Positions 34,628-44,119 of a stretch of 64,000 bases of DNA are shown here, piece by piece (the first letter of the stretch is position 1; every line of letters starts with the position of its first letter). The position numbers and the translations under genes were made by a program. The notes under the pieces were generated by a model. The model saw only the letters and a list, made by a program, of their open reading frames with translations, did no database searches and was not told the DNA's origin. The DNA is from CAXBES01 sp965367015 (GTDB taxonomy: Bacteria; Bacteroidota; Bacteroidia; Flavobacteriales; Flavobacteriaceae): the NCBI GenBank assembly GCA_965367015.1, contig CBDUGY010000002.1, positions 1 to 64,000 on the forward strand, given 5' to 3'.

Positions 34628-36409
34628 ATGCGATATATTTTGATTTTAGCATTATTTCTTTTGGGAGCTCCGGCTATGGCTCAAAGTGAACTATTGGCCA
34701 AAAACTACTTCGATCAAGGTGAATATGAAAAGTCACTGGTTATCTACGAAAAATTATATAAAAAAACTCCCACTCGTTTAGATTTTCTTTTGTCGATCGT
34801 TGAAGCGCACCAACAATTAGAGAATTTTACCGCTGCAGAAGAACTTTTAAAGGAGAAAATAACCGGCCCTCGTACCAACCCACAGTTGTTAATAGAGTTG
34901 GGATACAATTATTCCTTACAAGAAAATACAATAGAGGCTAATAAGAATTACAATCTGGCCATCGAAATGGCACTTGTGAACCCAAATTATGCCTACAGCG
35001 TTGGTAAATCTTTTGAAAAATACAGTCTGCTGGATGAAGCTACAACCTTGTACGAACAAATGATGGTGTTAGATCCAGGCAGAGATTTTAATATGCAGTT
35101 GGCACGGATCTATGGAGAACAAGGCAAGTTGGAAAAAATGTTTAATAAGTACATCGATCTTGTCGAAAAAAATCCCTCGGGAAAAAGTATCGCCCAGCGT
35201 AATTTTAGCATGTATGTAACTGAAGACCCTACCAACGAGGCCAACTCCATACTACGAAAGGCATTACTGCTCAAGCTGCAAAAAGAACCCAATGTTTTAT
35301 ATAATGAATTACTGAGTTGGTTATTTATTCAGCAAAAAGAATTCAAGAAAGCATTTACCCAGGAAAAAGCGATTTATAAAAGAACAGAAGAAGATCTGCG
35401 GGGCGTTGCAGAATTAGCAATTATCACGATTGCGGAAGAAGATTATGAAAATGCCACCGATATAGTAAAATTTTTAATTGAAAAGTCTTCAACTCCGGAA
35501 GCCAAATTACAGGGACATCAATACTTGATGAAAATCGCTCTGAAGACTGCAACTCCAAAGGATTATTCGGCTATCGAAAAGCAATTTGAAGAACTACTAG
35601 ATACCTATGGTAGAGTGCGGCAAACGTATTTGCTTCAAATTGACTATAATCATTTTTTGGCTTTTCAGGCCGATAAGAAAGAACAAGCCATTCAGAATTT
35701 AAAAGCCTTGAGTAAAGAACAAATGACCTCCTATCAGGAGGCCAGAGTTAAGATGGAGCTTGCCGATATTTTAGTTTTTGATGAAAAATTTAATGAGGCG
35801 CTCATCTATTATTCTCAGATTCAGAAGAAAGTTGAGAGTGATGTACTTGCGCAAGAGGCACGATTCAAGGTAGCACAAACGAGTTATTTTAAGGGTGACT
35901 TCGAATGGGCACAAGTACAACTGGATGTCCTTCGGAAATCGGCTTCCCAACTCATTGCGAATGATGCGATGCAACTTAGCTTGATGATTCGCGATAATTC
36001 GCTGGAAGATTCAACTCAAACCGCATTAAAAAAGTACGCCCGCGCCGATCTACTAGCTTTTCAGAATAAAAATTTAGAAGCTATTACAGCGTTGGATAAT
36101 ATTTTGCTGAATCATAAAGGAGAAAAAATAGAAGATGAGGCCTTGTTAAAACAGGGTAAGCTTTATGAAAAGACCCAGCAATATTTAAAAGCAGAAGCCA
36201 ACTATTTAAAACTAATTGAGCTTTATAAGGAGGATATATTGGCAGATGATGCCTTTTATCGAATCGCAAAATTATATGAAGATAAATTAGAGCTTCCCGA
36301 AAAAGCTAAAGAGTATTACGAACAGATTATATTTAATTTCGCTGACAGTATCTATTTTGTCGAAGCGCGAAAAAAATACCGTTCGTTACGCGGAGATGCT
36401 ATAAATTAG
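34628..36409 (+). CDS. secreted tetratricopeptide repeat protein
   Basis: Periplasmic TPR protein of 593 residues. A signal peptide ends near residue 18 (APAMA-QS). TPR-like helical pairs run through most of the protein (AKNYFDQGEYEKSLVIYEKL, LLIELGYNYSLQENTIEANK, ADDAFYRIAKLYEDKLELPE). The C-terminal part resembles BamD/YbgF-like repeats, suggesting a scaffold for envelope assembly, but no partner is indicated. It starts 72 bp after serS. Confidence 0.8.
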   Translation: MRYILILALFLLGAPAMAQSELLAKNYFDQGEYEKSLVIYEKLYKKTPTRLDFLLSIVEAHQQLENFTAAEELLKEKITGPRTNPQLLIELGYNYSLQENTIEANKNYNLAIEMALVNPNYAYSVGKSFEKYSLLDEATTLYEQMMVLDPGRDFNMQLARIYGEQGKLEKMFNKYIDLVEKNPSGKSIAQRNFSMYVTEDPTNEANSILRKALLLKLQKEPNVLYNELLSWLFIQQKEFKKAFTQEKAIYKRTEEDLRGVAELAIITIAEEDYENATDIVKFLIEKSSTPEAKLQGHQYLMKIALKTATPKDYSAIEKQFEELLDTYGRVRQTYLLQIDYNHFLAFQADKKEQAIQNLKALSKEQMTSYQEARVKMELADILVFDEKFNEALIYYSQIQKKVESDVLAQEARFKVAQTSYFKGDFEWAQVQLDVLRKSASQLIANDAMQLSLMIRDNSLEDSTQTALKKYARADLLAFQNKNLEAITALDNILLNHKGEKIEDEALLKQGKLYEKTQQYLKAEANYLKLIELYKEDILADDAFYRIAKLYEDKLELPEKAKEYYEQIIFNFADSIYFVEARKKYRSLRGDAIN

Positions 36410-36487
36410 ACAGAATCAATTTCGTTGAGATTCATTATTTCAACATTAATAAAATCCTACTTATCTTTAGGTCGCTAATTCTTTTAA

Positions 36488-37144
36488 ATGAAGCAACCCA
36501 AAAAAATAGACTGGCTCAACCATTTTCTTGAATTCATCGTGGTTATTATAGGTATTCTTATCGCATTTCAACTGAATACTTGTGCTGTCGAAAAAAAACA
36601 AAGCAAATTAATTGAATCACACTTCACGAACATCCTAGAAGAAACCGAATTTAACAGGCGCAACATTACCTCTTCAATTTCGGCCACCAACCGTCTTATA
36701 GGCCAGATAGACTCGATTTCAACGCTAATTAAGGAAGGACAAAACCTCCAACAGATAAATGGTCTTGCTTTTCAAATTTTAAGTATAAATATTACTTATT
36801 TTAAAACTAATGCCTATAGTTCGTTGATAGAAACCGGTGACATTCGTTTTATAAATGATTTTAACACTAAAAATGATATCATACAATTGTATGAATATTA
36901 TAATTGGGCTAAAGGAGTAGAAGAAGTTAGTCTGGATTCTTATTCAAAATATTACTATCCTTATGTGCTGGAAAATCTTGACCTCTTAGAAGGGAAACCA
37001 CAGCAGCTAGAGGTTTATTCGAATAAGGAATTTCTGAATATCGTATCATCCTATCGATATATGATGGCATCTAACTTAACCCGTCAAGAAGAGACACTAA
37101 CACAGATAGAAAAATTTCTAGAAAATTACAATTCAAAATATTAA
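36488..37144 (+). CDS. DUF6090-like membrane-anchored protein
   Basis: Protein of 218 residues with one N-terminal transmembrane helix preceded by a short basic segment (PKKIDWLNHFLEFIVVIIGI LIAFQLN, a pattern I recognise as DUF6090). The remainder is a helical periplasmic domain (NILEETEFNRRNITSS). Function is unknown. It is followed after 1 bp by the DUF4286 gene, so the two are likely co-transcribed. Confidence 0.72.
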   Translation: MKQPKKIDWLNHFLEFIVVIIGILIAFQLNTCAVEKKQSKLIESHFTNILEETEFNRRNITSSISATNRLIGQIDSISTLIKEGQNLQQINGLAFQILSINITYFKTNAYSSLIETGDIRFINDFNTKNDIIQLYEYYNWAKGVEEVSLDSYSKYYYPYVLENLDLLEGKPQQLEVYSNKEFLNIVSSYRYMMASNLTRQEETLTQIEKFLENYNSKY

Positions 37145-37145
37145 T

Positions 37146-37454
37146 ATGTATATCTATAATGTTACAATAAATATTGAAACTGATATTCACGAAAGATGGC
37201 TTCATTGGATGAAAACAGAGCATATTCCAGCAATGCTGGCTACGGGAAAGTTCTCTAACGCCTTAATGACCAAAGTGCAAATAGAAGAAGATATGGGTGG
37301 TATCACATATTCGGTACAATACCGAACAGATAGTAAAGAGACTTTACAAAAATACTATACTGAGGACGCCGAAAATTTAAGAGCACAGAGTAAACCTTTC
37401 GAAGGAAAATTCGTCGCTTTTAGAACTGAATTGGAAATTGTAAGCGAACATTAA
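37146..37454 (+). CDS. DUF4286 family protein
   Basis: Small soluble protein of 102 residues (YIYNVTINIETDIHERWLHW, AMLATGKFSNALMTKV) matching the DUF4286 pattern; ferredoxin-like/ABM-type fold is expected. Function is unknown. It starts 1 bp after the DUF6090 gene and converges with the CAP gene 10 bp away. Confidence 0.85.
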   Translation: MYIYNVTINIETDIHERWLHWMKTEHIPAMLATGKFSNALMTKVQIEEDMGGITYSVQYRTDSKETLQKYYTEDAENLRAQSKPFEGKFVAFRTELEIVSEH

Positions 37455-37464
37455 ATAATCCTAA

Positions 37465-37974
37465 TTACTTATAAACCATCATTGTAAAATGATTAATATT
37501 ACTGCTGTTCTTTAAAATTCCAAACCCGGCATGAGTGTAATTGCCTTCTATAACTTGTTTATGTGAAGAACTATTCAACCAGGCAGCAACAACTTCATCG
37601 GCTGTATCATAACCTTTGGCTATATTCTCACCAATTATGGTTGCCCCTCTACTCCTTAAAGCGGCGGCACGTGCTTCAAAATTATTGTGGTTTAAAGAGT
37701 TTGTAGCGATCATATATTTTGTGTGTTCTACAGCATAAGCAGAGGCATACTGCGTATCACTCACTATTTCAGTAAGACCCATTGAAGCGCGATGTTGATT
37801 TATCAATAGCAACATTCTATTGGCTATCCGCCAATCGGTTTGGAGTGAAAGAGTAAGGTCTATTTGATACTGATTGCCATTGGAGATTGGAGTCTCAACA
37901 CTTTCTTCTGAACAGGAAACGAAAAAAAGTACCAACGCTAAAAAGCATGCGCTGCTATTTACGAGATTTTTCAT
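37465..37974 (-). CDS. CAP domain lipoprotein
   Basis: Exported protein of 169 residues with lipobox LFFVSC near residue 21 (then SEESVE). The CAP/SCP fold is shown by MLLLINQHRASMGL, YAVEHTKYM, LNHNNFEARAAALRSRG, IGENIAKGYDTADEVVAAW and HKQVIEGNYTHAGFGI; the central His residues are present. Bacterial CAP proteins are of mostly unknown role. Confidence 0.9.
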   Translation of the reverse strand: MKNLVNSSACFLALVLFFVSCSEESVETPISNGNQYQIDLTLSLQTDWRIANRMLLLINQHRASMGLTEIVSDTQYASAYAVEHTKYMIATNSLNHNNFEARAAALRSRGATIIGENIAKGYDTADEVVAAWLNSSSHKQVIEGNYTHAGFGILKNSSNINHFTMMVYK

Positions 37975-38256
37975 AGGGGGATATGAATTAAGTTATGTTT
38001 GTTCCTTTTTGAACGGGGTAGATCTCAACAGATTGTGTGAGTGAAAAGAGATAGAAAAATTTGTTAGTCTCTTCTATAGAATGTAGTCGTCTTAAGATTC
38101 ACGAATTGAGATAGTTATAATATTTATGGTTGCAGTAAATAATATTAATTTTTAACATTTTACCTTCGTAGATTTTCAAAAATAATTGTAGGGTTTTTCG
38201 CCAATTATGGTATAATAATCGATAAAACGAATTTTTTTCAGTTGAAAAACAAAAAA
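37975..38256. other. intergenic region, nothing recognised
   Basis: AT-rich stretch upstream of the CAP gene and downstream of the OmpA-family gene, both on the minus strand. No promoter, RNA or open frame could be supported. A short hairpin GCAGC-tttc-GCTGC (38287-38300) lies just outside it, before the OmpA-family stop. Confidence 0.4.
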
Positions 38257-38278
38257 CCCACTGTTTGAAACAGTGGGT
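38257..38278 (-). terminator. terminator of the OmpA-family gene
   Basis: ACCCACTG (38257-38264) pairs with CAGTGGGT (38271-38278); on the minus strand it is followed by TTTTTTG. It lies 34 bp past the stop at 38313. Confidence 0.85.
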
Positions 38279-38312
38279 CAAAATGTGCAGCTTTCGCTGC
38301 GGTGGTTAATTA

Positions 38313-39923
38313 TTATTGATTAATAATAAACTCGAGACGACGATTCATCTCATGTTCTGCTTCTGTACATGGATCGCATATTATGAGAGGTCGTGATTCT
38401 CCATATCCTTTAGAGCGAAGTCTATTTTCGATTATTCCCTTTGAAAGAAGATATTTCAAAGCCGATGAAGCTCGCCGTTTAGATAATTCCAAATTGTAAT
38501 CGGCACTACCCCGGGTATCGGTATGAGCTTCCAATATAACTGTGAGGCTCACATTATTGGCAAGTGCATCTATGACTGCATTGAGAGTTTTAGTAGCATC
38601 AGGTTTTAACGAGACACTATTAAAATCAAAATTAATATTATTGATTCGTATTGGTTTAAAAATTTCAGTAGATGGTTTGTTTACAACTTTAATCTTTAAG
38701 GAGACATTGGCGTCTTCCACACTATTAACATTATCGGTATTAAATATCGTTGATCCAGAAAAGTACCCTTCCTTATCTGCGACAACCGTATAGTATTCAA
38801 AGGAGGAAATAGGAAATGTATAAACCCCATTAAGATCGGTTCTCGCTACACCCACTTCGGTACCGTCGGTATCTATAAGTCTTACGCGAACATCAGACAG
38901 TAATGCTCCACTTTCATAATCGACAGCGTGACCGGTTACCTTCTGTGATTTTACGTATTCTGTAATTTTATATATGTCGTAACGTCCGTTACCGCCATCT
39001 CTGTTTGAAGTAATATATCCAATCTTATCGGTCGCTGGTATAAACGCAATTTCGTCCTTTTCGGTATTGATTGTATTTCCCAAATTAACTATTGTGACAT
39101 AGCCATTTTTGGTTCGTCGTGTTTTAAATACATCGAAACCTCCTTCATTTTCATGTCCTTTGGAAGAAAAGAACATAAATTTCCCGTCGACTGATGTATG
39201 AGGAAATTTTTCGTCCTCTTTCGTATTTATCGAACCTTTGATAGGAACAATATCTCCGAATTTGCCTTTTTCTAAAATTTCCACTTGATAAATATCGAAT
39301 CCTCCAACTCCACCCGGCATATTTGAAGCAAAATACATTGTTTTACCATCCGGACTAATATGAGGATTCTCTATAGAATAATTTACATTGTTAAAGGTAA
39401 CTGGAGCAATATTTTTCCACCTGCCCATTTTCTCGGAATCCATTTCAGCTTTGTAGAGTTGAAATCTCTTTGTATTTCCGTCTTTATTTTTAGTAAAATA
39501 TAAAGTGTTACCATCTTTGGAGAAAGTAAGACTCCCTAAATTTTCGTTTTTATTAAGGATATATGAAAACAATAATGGTCTGTCGAGATCCCAATCATTA
39601 ATAATATCTGAACAAAATAATTTTGTAAACGGTTCATCTGTATTTGGATCTTTTCTGGCCAGTGCCCCAATCTTTCGTGCCGAATAAGAAATGAACTTAT
39701 TTTTAAAAAATCCAATTCCGTAATCAGAATATTTAGTGTTGATACCTGTAGTAACAGATTCGAACTTAAAGCCATTGTCCCCCAGTTTCTTTTCATAAAC
39801 ATCCGCGATAATTTGTTTCTCCTCCTCAAAAGAAAAATTATCTCCATAATTTGAAACCATGGGCTGTGCAAAAAGAAATGTAAGGGGGGCAATTGCTACG
39901 ATTAAACTGTAATAAATTTTCAT
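38313..39923 (-). CDS. OmpA-family protein with PD40 and carboxypeptidase-regulatory domains
   Basis: Envelope protein of 536 residues. The signal peptide ends near residue 19 (FLFA-QP). PD40/WD40-like units follow (LTFSKDGNTLYFTKNKDGN, PHISPDGKTMYFASNMPGG, FPHTSVDGKFMFFSSKGHEN), then a carboxypeptidase-regulatory-like beta domain near 335-400 (DVRVRLIDTDGTEVGVARTD). The peptidoglycan-binding OmpA domain is at ~430-536 (VILEAHTDTRGSADYNLELS). It resembles T9SS-associated PorE but lacks that protein's N-terminal TPR domain, so it is probably a paralogue. Single gene with its own terminator. Confidence 0.88.
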   Translation of the reverse strand: MKIYYSLIVAIAPLTFLFAQPMVSNYGDNFSFEEEKQIIADVYEKKLGDNGFKFESVTTGINTKYSDYGIGFFKNKFISYSARKIGALARKDPNTDEPFTKLFCSDIINDWDLDRPLLFSYILNKNENLGSLTFSKDGNTLYFTKNKDGNTKRFQLYKAEMDSEKMGRWKNIAPVTFNNVNYSIENPHISPDGKTMYFASNMPGGVGGFDIYQVEILEKGKFGDIVPIKGSINTKEDEKFPHTSVDGKFMFFSSKGHENEGGFDVFKTRRTKNGYVTIVNLGNTINTEKDEIAFIPATDKIGYITSNRDGGNGRYDIYKITEYVKSQKVTGHAVDYESGALLSDVRVRLIDTDGTEVGVARTDLNGVYTFPISSFEYYTVVADKEGYFSGSTIFNTDNVNSVEDANVSLKIKVVNKPSTEIFKPIRINNINFDFNSVSLKPDATKTLNAVIDALANNVSLTVILEAHTDTRGSADYNLELSKRRASSALKYLLSKGIIENRLRSKGYGESRPLIICDPCTEAEHEMNRRLEFIINQ

Positions 39924-40203
39924 CTTCTAGTGCTTTGATTCTACTAGGAAGATTTGGGTCGATAATTACATAAGGTTAGATCGAATATAAAATCAATATT
40001 TTATTAAACAGTATTTTCTTACATATATTTGTTAAAATGGTAGGTTTTATCGCTCAAATGATTAACTAAAAACAAAAAGTAGCAGAATTTTGCAATTGAA
40101 ACACAACAGATTATCGTATAAAAGATGTACCTATTGTTCGTAAAGTTGGTATATTTAAAGCCTTCAGTTGATCACCATAAAATTGCATTAATCACTATTT
40201 TAA

Positions 40204-40998
40204 ATGAGCAAATCCGTTCGCGCCAAAAAACATTTAGGACAACATTTTCTAAGAGATGAATCTATTGCCGAAAAAATTGCCAATACTCTTCAACTGCAAG
40301 GGTATAGAAATGTTTTGGAAATAGGTCCGGGCATGGGGGTGTTAACAAAATACCTATTATTAAAAGATATCGATTTGGTTGCAATGGATCTGGATACTGA
40401 ATCCATCTCTTTTTTAGAAGCTAACTATCCAAACGAAAACCTTCAGTTGCTAGAAGCCGATTTTTTAAGATATGAATTGAAAGATATCTTTGGAGATGAA
40501 CCATTCGGTATTACAGGCAACTTTCCCTATAATATTTCAACGCAGATAGTATTTAAGACTCTTGAAAATAAAGCACAAATTCCGGAATTTACGGGGATGT
40601 TTCAAAAGGAAGTTGCGCAACGAATTTGCGCAAAAGAAGGCAGTAAGGTTTATGGTATTCTATCGGTTTTAACCCAAGCCTTTTATGATGCCGACTACCT
40701 TTTTACAGTGCCTCCATCTGTTTTCGATCCTCCACCCAAAGTTGATAGCGGTGTGCTCCGCCTTACCAGAAAAACAGATTATAAAATCCCTTGCGATGAA
40801 AAAATGCTTTACCGAGTTGTAAAGACTGCTTTTCAGCAACGCCGAAAAACACTGCGAAACAGTCTAAAATCATTTAATCTTTCAGATAAAATAAAAGAAG
40901 ATGCTATCTTTGGGCAACGTCCCGAACAACTCTCAGTGACCGAATTTATAGCACTGACACTTAAATTAGAGGAAGATGCAATTTCAACTCACGACTGA
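40204..40998 (+). CDS. rsmA: 16S rRNA dimethyladenosine transferase
   Basis: SAM-dependent enzyme that dimethylates two adjacent adenines near the 3' end of 16S rRNA; 264 residues. Motifs: KKHLGQHFLRDESI at the start, the SAM-binding LEIGPGMGVLTKYLL, and NFPYN (motif IV, usually NLPYN; Phe is common in Bacteroidetes). The 3' end overlaps mgtE by 23 bp. Confidence 0.97.
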   Translation: MSKSVRAKKHLGQHFLRDESIAEKIANTLQLQGYRNVLEIGPGMGVLTKYLLLKDIDLVAMDLDTESISFLEANYPNENLQLLEADFLRYELKDIFGDEPFGITGNFPYNISTQIVFKTLENKAQIPEFTGMFQKEVAQRICAKEGSKVYGILSVLTQAFYDADYLFTVPPSVFDPPPKVDSGVLRLTRKTDYKIPCDEKMLYRVVKTAFQQRRKTLRNSLKSFNLSDKIKEDAIFGQRPEQLSVTEFIALTLKLEEDAISTHD

Positions 40999-42325
40999 AT
41001 TTATAGAAATTATCGAGCAGCTTATCGCCAAAAAGGACGGTAGCGCACTGCGTGAGCAATTACAAGAACTCCACTTTGCTGATATAGCAGAGTTACTGGA
41101 AGAACTTAAAAGTGATGATGCTACCTATCTCGTTAAGTTACTGGAAACGGATCTTAGTTCAGAAGCTCTTATGGAGCTGGACGATGATGTACGTGAAAAA
41201 ATTCTAGACCGGCTCTCTCCTAAAGAGATTGCAAATGAGTTGGAAGAAATGGATACCGATGATGCGGCCGATATTATAGCCGAATTAGATGAGGATATTC
41301 AGAAAAAGGTTATCGATAAGATTCAGGATGAAGAACATGCCGCAGATATCGTAGAGCTTTTAAATTATGCTGAAGATACTGCGGGAGCGCTGATGGCAAA
41401 AGAATTAGTTCAAGTGAAGGAAACCTGGACTGTAGCTGGTTGCGTGCGCGAAATGCGCAGACAAGCCGAAAATGTAACCCGCGTTCATTCAATTTATGTA
41501 ACGAATAAGGAAGGAAAACTAACGGGAAGACTAAGCTTAAAAGATTTGCTAACCGCTTCAGAAAAAACTAAGATAAGCGAAGTCTTTATCCCAAAAGTAG
41601 ATTATGTCACTGTTCATACCGAAAATGAAGAAGTCGCCAGAATAATGCAAAAATATGATCTTGAGGCAATTCCTGTAGTAGATGAACAAGGCATTCTGGT
41701 CGGGCGAATTACCATCGATGATATTGTAGATTTTATTAAAGATGAAGCTGAAAAAGATTATCAGATGGCTGCGGGTATATCTAAAGACGTGGAAGCAGAT
41801 GATAGCATATGGCAGTTAACGCGTGCCCGACTTCCTTGGCTGGTTTTAGGACTATTTGGTGGATTAGGAAGTGTATACATCATGCAAGGTTTTGAAGAAG
41901 CCTTATCTAAGTTCCCTATACTGTTCTTTTTTACTCCACTTATAGCGGCGATGGCAGGAAATGTTGGTGTTCAATCGAGTGCCATAATAGTACAAGGATT
42001 AGCAAATGACAACGTAAAAGGAAGTCTGTTTAACAGGCTTCTTAAGGAAGTTGGCCTTGCACTTATCAATGGAACCGCACTAGGATTATTGGTAATTGTG
42101 TACGGCTATATTGCTGGTTTAGATCAACTTGTTGGACTTACCATTGCATTGTCAATGCTTTCAGTAATTATTGTAGCGGCACTTATTGGAACTTTTGTTC
42201 CTATTATTCTAGATCGAAGAGGAATTGATCCTGCCATTGCAACAGGACCATTTATTACTACAAGTAATGATATTTTTGGGATTTTCCTCTTTTTCTACCT
42301 GTCGAAAATTATACTCGGATTTTGA
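40976..42325 (+). CDS. mgtE: MgtE family magnesium transporter
   Basis: Mg2+ channel of the inner membrane, 449 residues. An N-terminal MgtE_N domain of helical repeats (~1-130, HFADIAELLEELKSDDATYL) is followed by a CBS pair (~135-255), which senses Mg2+, and five membrane helices (~285-449) with the pore signature GNVGVQSSAIIVQGLA. The start lies inside rsmA (23-bp overlap) and the stop TGA overlaps the TTG start of the thioesterase gene, so the three genes form one translationally coupled unit. Confidence 0.95.
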   Translation: MQFQLTTEFIEIIEQLIAKKDGSALREQLQELHFADIAELLEELKSDDATYLVKLLETDLSSEALMELDDDVREKILDRLSPKEIANELEEMDTDDAADIIAELDEDIQKKVIDKIQDEEHAADIVELLNYAEDTAGALMAKELVQVKETWTVAGCVREMRRQAENVTRVHSIYVTNKEGKLTGRLSLKDLLTASEKTKISEVFIPKVDYVTVHTENEEVARIMQKYDLEAIPVVDEQGILVGRITIDDIVDFIKDEAEKDYQMAAGISKDVEADDSIWQLTRARLPWLVLGLFGGLGSVYIMQGFEEALSKFPILFFFTPLIAAMAGNVGVQSSAIIVQGLANDNVKGSLFNRLLKEVGLALINGTALGLLVIVYGYIAGLDQLVGLTIALSMLSVIIVAALIGTFVPIILDRRGIDPAIATGPFITTSNDIFGIFLFFYLSKIILGF

Positions 42326-42714
42326 CTTCGGAAAAATATACAAAACAATTTATAGTTCCTTCTGAAGCAATTGATGCGATGAATCATGTAAATAACATCG
42401 CTTATTTGCAATGGTGTATTGATATAGCCGAAGTTCATTGGCTTTCTAAAACTTCTGAAGCACAGCGAAAAAAGTACCTTTGGGTAGTCCTTAATCATTT
42501 TATAAGCTACAAAGCGCCGGCATTTGAGGGTGACGAACTCGAAATAGTTACCTGGATCGACAAGAATGAAGGTGTAAAAAGTGAACGCCATTATAAAATC
42601 AGTCGGCTTAAAGACAACAAAACTATTGTTGAAGCTCAAACGTTGTGGTGTTTATTAGATGGGAAAACAATGCGTCCTATGGTAATTCCTGAAGAGATAA
42701 GTATGATTTTCTAG
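42322..42714 (+). CDS. hot-dog acyl-CoA thioesterase
   Basis: Hot-dog fold enzyme of 130 residues of the 4HBT/YbgC type, expected to hydrolyse acyl-CoA thioesters. The family motif is FIVPSEAIDAMNHVNNIAYLQW, with VNNIAYLQW near 26-34. Translation starts at TTG, overlapping the mgtE stop codon; there is no better ATG upstream in frame. Specific substrate unknown. Confidence 0.88.
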   Translation: MTSEKYTKQFIVPSEAIDAMNHVNNIAYLQWCIDIAEVHWLSKTSEAQRKKYLWVVLNHFISYKAPAFEGDELEIVTWIDKNEGVKSERHYKISRLKDNKTIVEAQTLWCLLDGKTMRPMVIPEEISMIF

Positions 42715-42762
42715 TCAGTATATTGGAAAATTTAGTAGGTTTTGTTTTGTACCTTAGCTTCT

Positions 42763-43128
42763 ATGAAACCCATTAACATTCAGCAAAAACTTTCTACTTT
42801 CAGCAAACACTGGCATCCACATCAGATTGCGGTGGTAGATGATATGCAAGTTCTACTTGCCAAAATTAAAGGTGAATTTGTTTGGCATAAACACGAAGAT
42901 GAAGACGAGTTATTTTACGTACAGAAAGGCACACTCGAAATGCATTTCAGGAATAAGGTTGAAATTGTAAAAGAGGGTGAAATAATTGTTGTTCCAAAGG
43001 GAGTAGAACATTGTCCGAAGACCCAAAATAATGCTGAAGTGCATCTTTTGCTATTTGAAAAACTCTCTACTGCCCATACCGGCAATGTCATTGACGAAAA
43101 AACCCAGACCGAATACCCTAAAATATAA
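42763..43128 (+). CDS. cupin domain protein
   Basis: Single-domain cupin of 121 residues. Metal-binding motif 1 is WHKHEDEDELFYV and motif 2 includes PKGVEHCP. The start chosen is the ATG at 42763 (MKPINIQQKL); the frame is open a few codons upstream but with no support. The 2-hydroxyacid dehydrogenase starts 4 bp after its stop. No substrate can be named. Confidence 0.85.
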   Translation: MKPINIQQKLSTFSKHWHPHQIAVVDDMQVLLAKIKGEFVWHKHEDEDELFYVQKGTLEMHFRNKVEIVKEGEIIVVPKGVEHCPKTQNNAEVHLLLFEKLSTAHTGNVIDEKTQTEYPKI

Positions 43129-43132
43129 TTTT

Positions 43133-44071
43133 TTGAAAATACTTCATCTCGATAAAAATCATCCATTATTAATAGCGCAACTCAATGATGCCGGTTTTGT
43201 AAATCACGAAGATTACACTTCACCCAAGCATGCGATTGAGGAACTCATTGATCATTACGACGGAATTATAATTCGCAGTAGGTTTAAGATCGACAAACAG
43301 TTTTTAGATGCTGCCACAAATCTAAAATTCATTGCGCGCGTTGGAGCCGGGTTAGAAAGTATAGATCTCCCTTACGCTGAAAAGAAGGGTATTAGTTTAT
43401 TTTCGGCGCCTGAGGGTAATAGAAATGCCGTGGCTGAGCACGCCTTGGGGATGCTTTTAGCCCTGTTCAATAATTTGCTCAAAGCCGACGCTGAAGTGCG
43501 TCAAGGGCAATGGAATCGGGAAGATAATCGCGGTATTGAATTACAAGGAAAAACGGTTGGTTTAATAGGATATGGGAATATGGGTAAGGCATTCGCTAAA
43601 AAGCTTAAAGGCTTCGATTGTGAAATCTTATGCTGTGATATTAAAGAAAATGTTGGTGATGTCAACGCCAAACAAGTTTCGATGGAGATCCTTCAGCAAA
43701 AAGCCGACGTTTTGAGTCTACATACACCCTGGACTCCCCTCACAGATAAAATGGTGTGTACAGAATTTATTCAAAAATTTCAAAAACCATTTTGGTTTAT
43801 CAATACCGCCAGAGGTAAAAGTGTAATTACTGAAGATCTCATAGTCGCTTTAAAAAGCGGACAAGTATTAGGGGCTTGTCTGGATGTGTTGGAGTATGAA
43901 AAAAGCTCTTTCGAATCGTTATTTACTTCCGAAGAGCTACCTAAACCCTTGCAGGAATTACTTCAGTTAGAGAATGTGTTGCTGAGTCCGCATATAGCCG
44001 GATGGACAGTAGAAAGTAAGGAAAAATTGGCACAAGTTATTGTAAATAAGATTCTTGAGAAATTTACATAA
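43133..44071 (+). CDS. D-2-hydroxyacid dehydrogenase (SerA-like)
   Basis: NAD-dependent dehydrogenase of 312 residues from the chosen start. Rossmann motif GLIGYGNMGKAFAKKLKG, catalytic Arg in RVGAGLESID, Glu in the ACLDVLEYE segment and His in SPHIAGWT are seen. The best start is TTG at 43133 (K-I-L-H-L-D), 4 bp after the cupin stop. An upstream in-frame ATG at 43031 would overlap the cupin gene by ~100 bp and add non-family sequence. It lacks the C-terminal ACT domain of long SerA, so 3-phosphoglycerate dehydrogenase is likely but not certain. Confidence 0.88.
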   Translation: MKILHLDKNHPLLIAQLNDAGFVNHEDYTSPKHAIEELIDHYDGIIIRSRFKIDKQFLDAATNLKFIARVGAGLESIDLPYAEKKGISLFSAPEGNRNAVAEHALGMLLALFNNLLKADAEVRQGQWNREDNRGIELQGKTVGLIGYGNMGKAFAKKLKGFDCEILCCDIKENVGDVNAKQVSMEILQQKADVLSLHTPWTPLTDKMVCTEFIQKFQKPFWFINTARGKSVITEDLIVALKSGQVLGACLDVLEYEKSSFESLFTSEELPKPLQELLQLENVLLSPHIAGWTVESKEKLAQVIVNKILEKFT

Positions 44072-44119
44072 CTTTAGAAGGGTAAAAACTATCTAATTCG
44101 GTAATACACCAATAAAAAA

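Noticed and set aside
38313..39923. PorE of the type IX secretion system
   Set aside because: The N-terminal TPR domain of PorE is missing; a paralogue is more likely.
43031..43132. N-terminal extension of the 2-hydroxyacid dehydrogenase
   Set aside because: It overlaps the cupin gene and has no family similarity; the TTG at 43133 gives a normal N-terminus.
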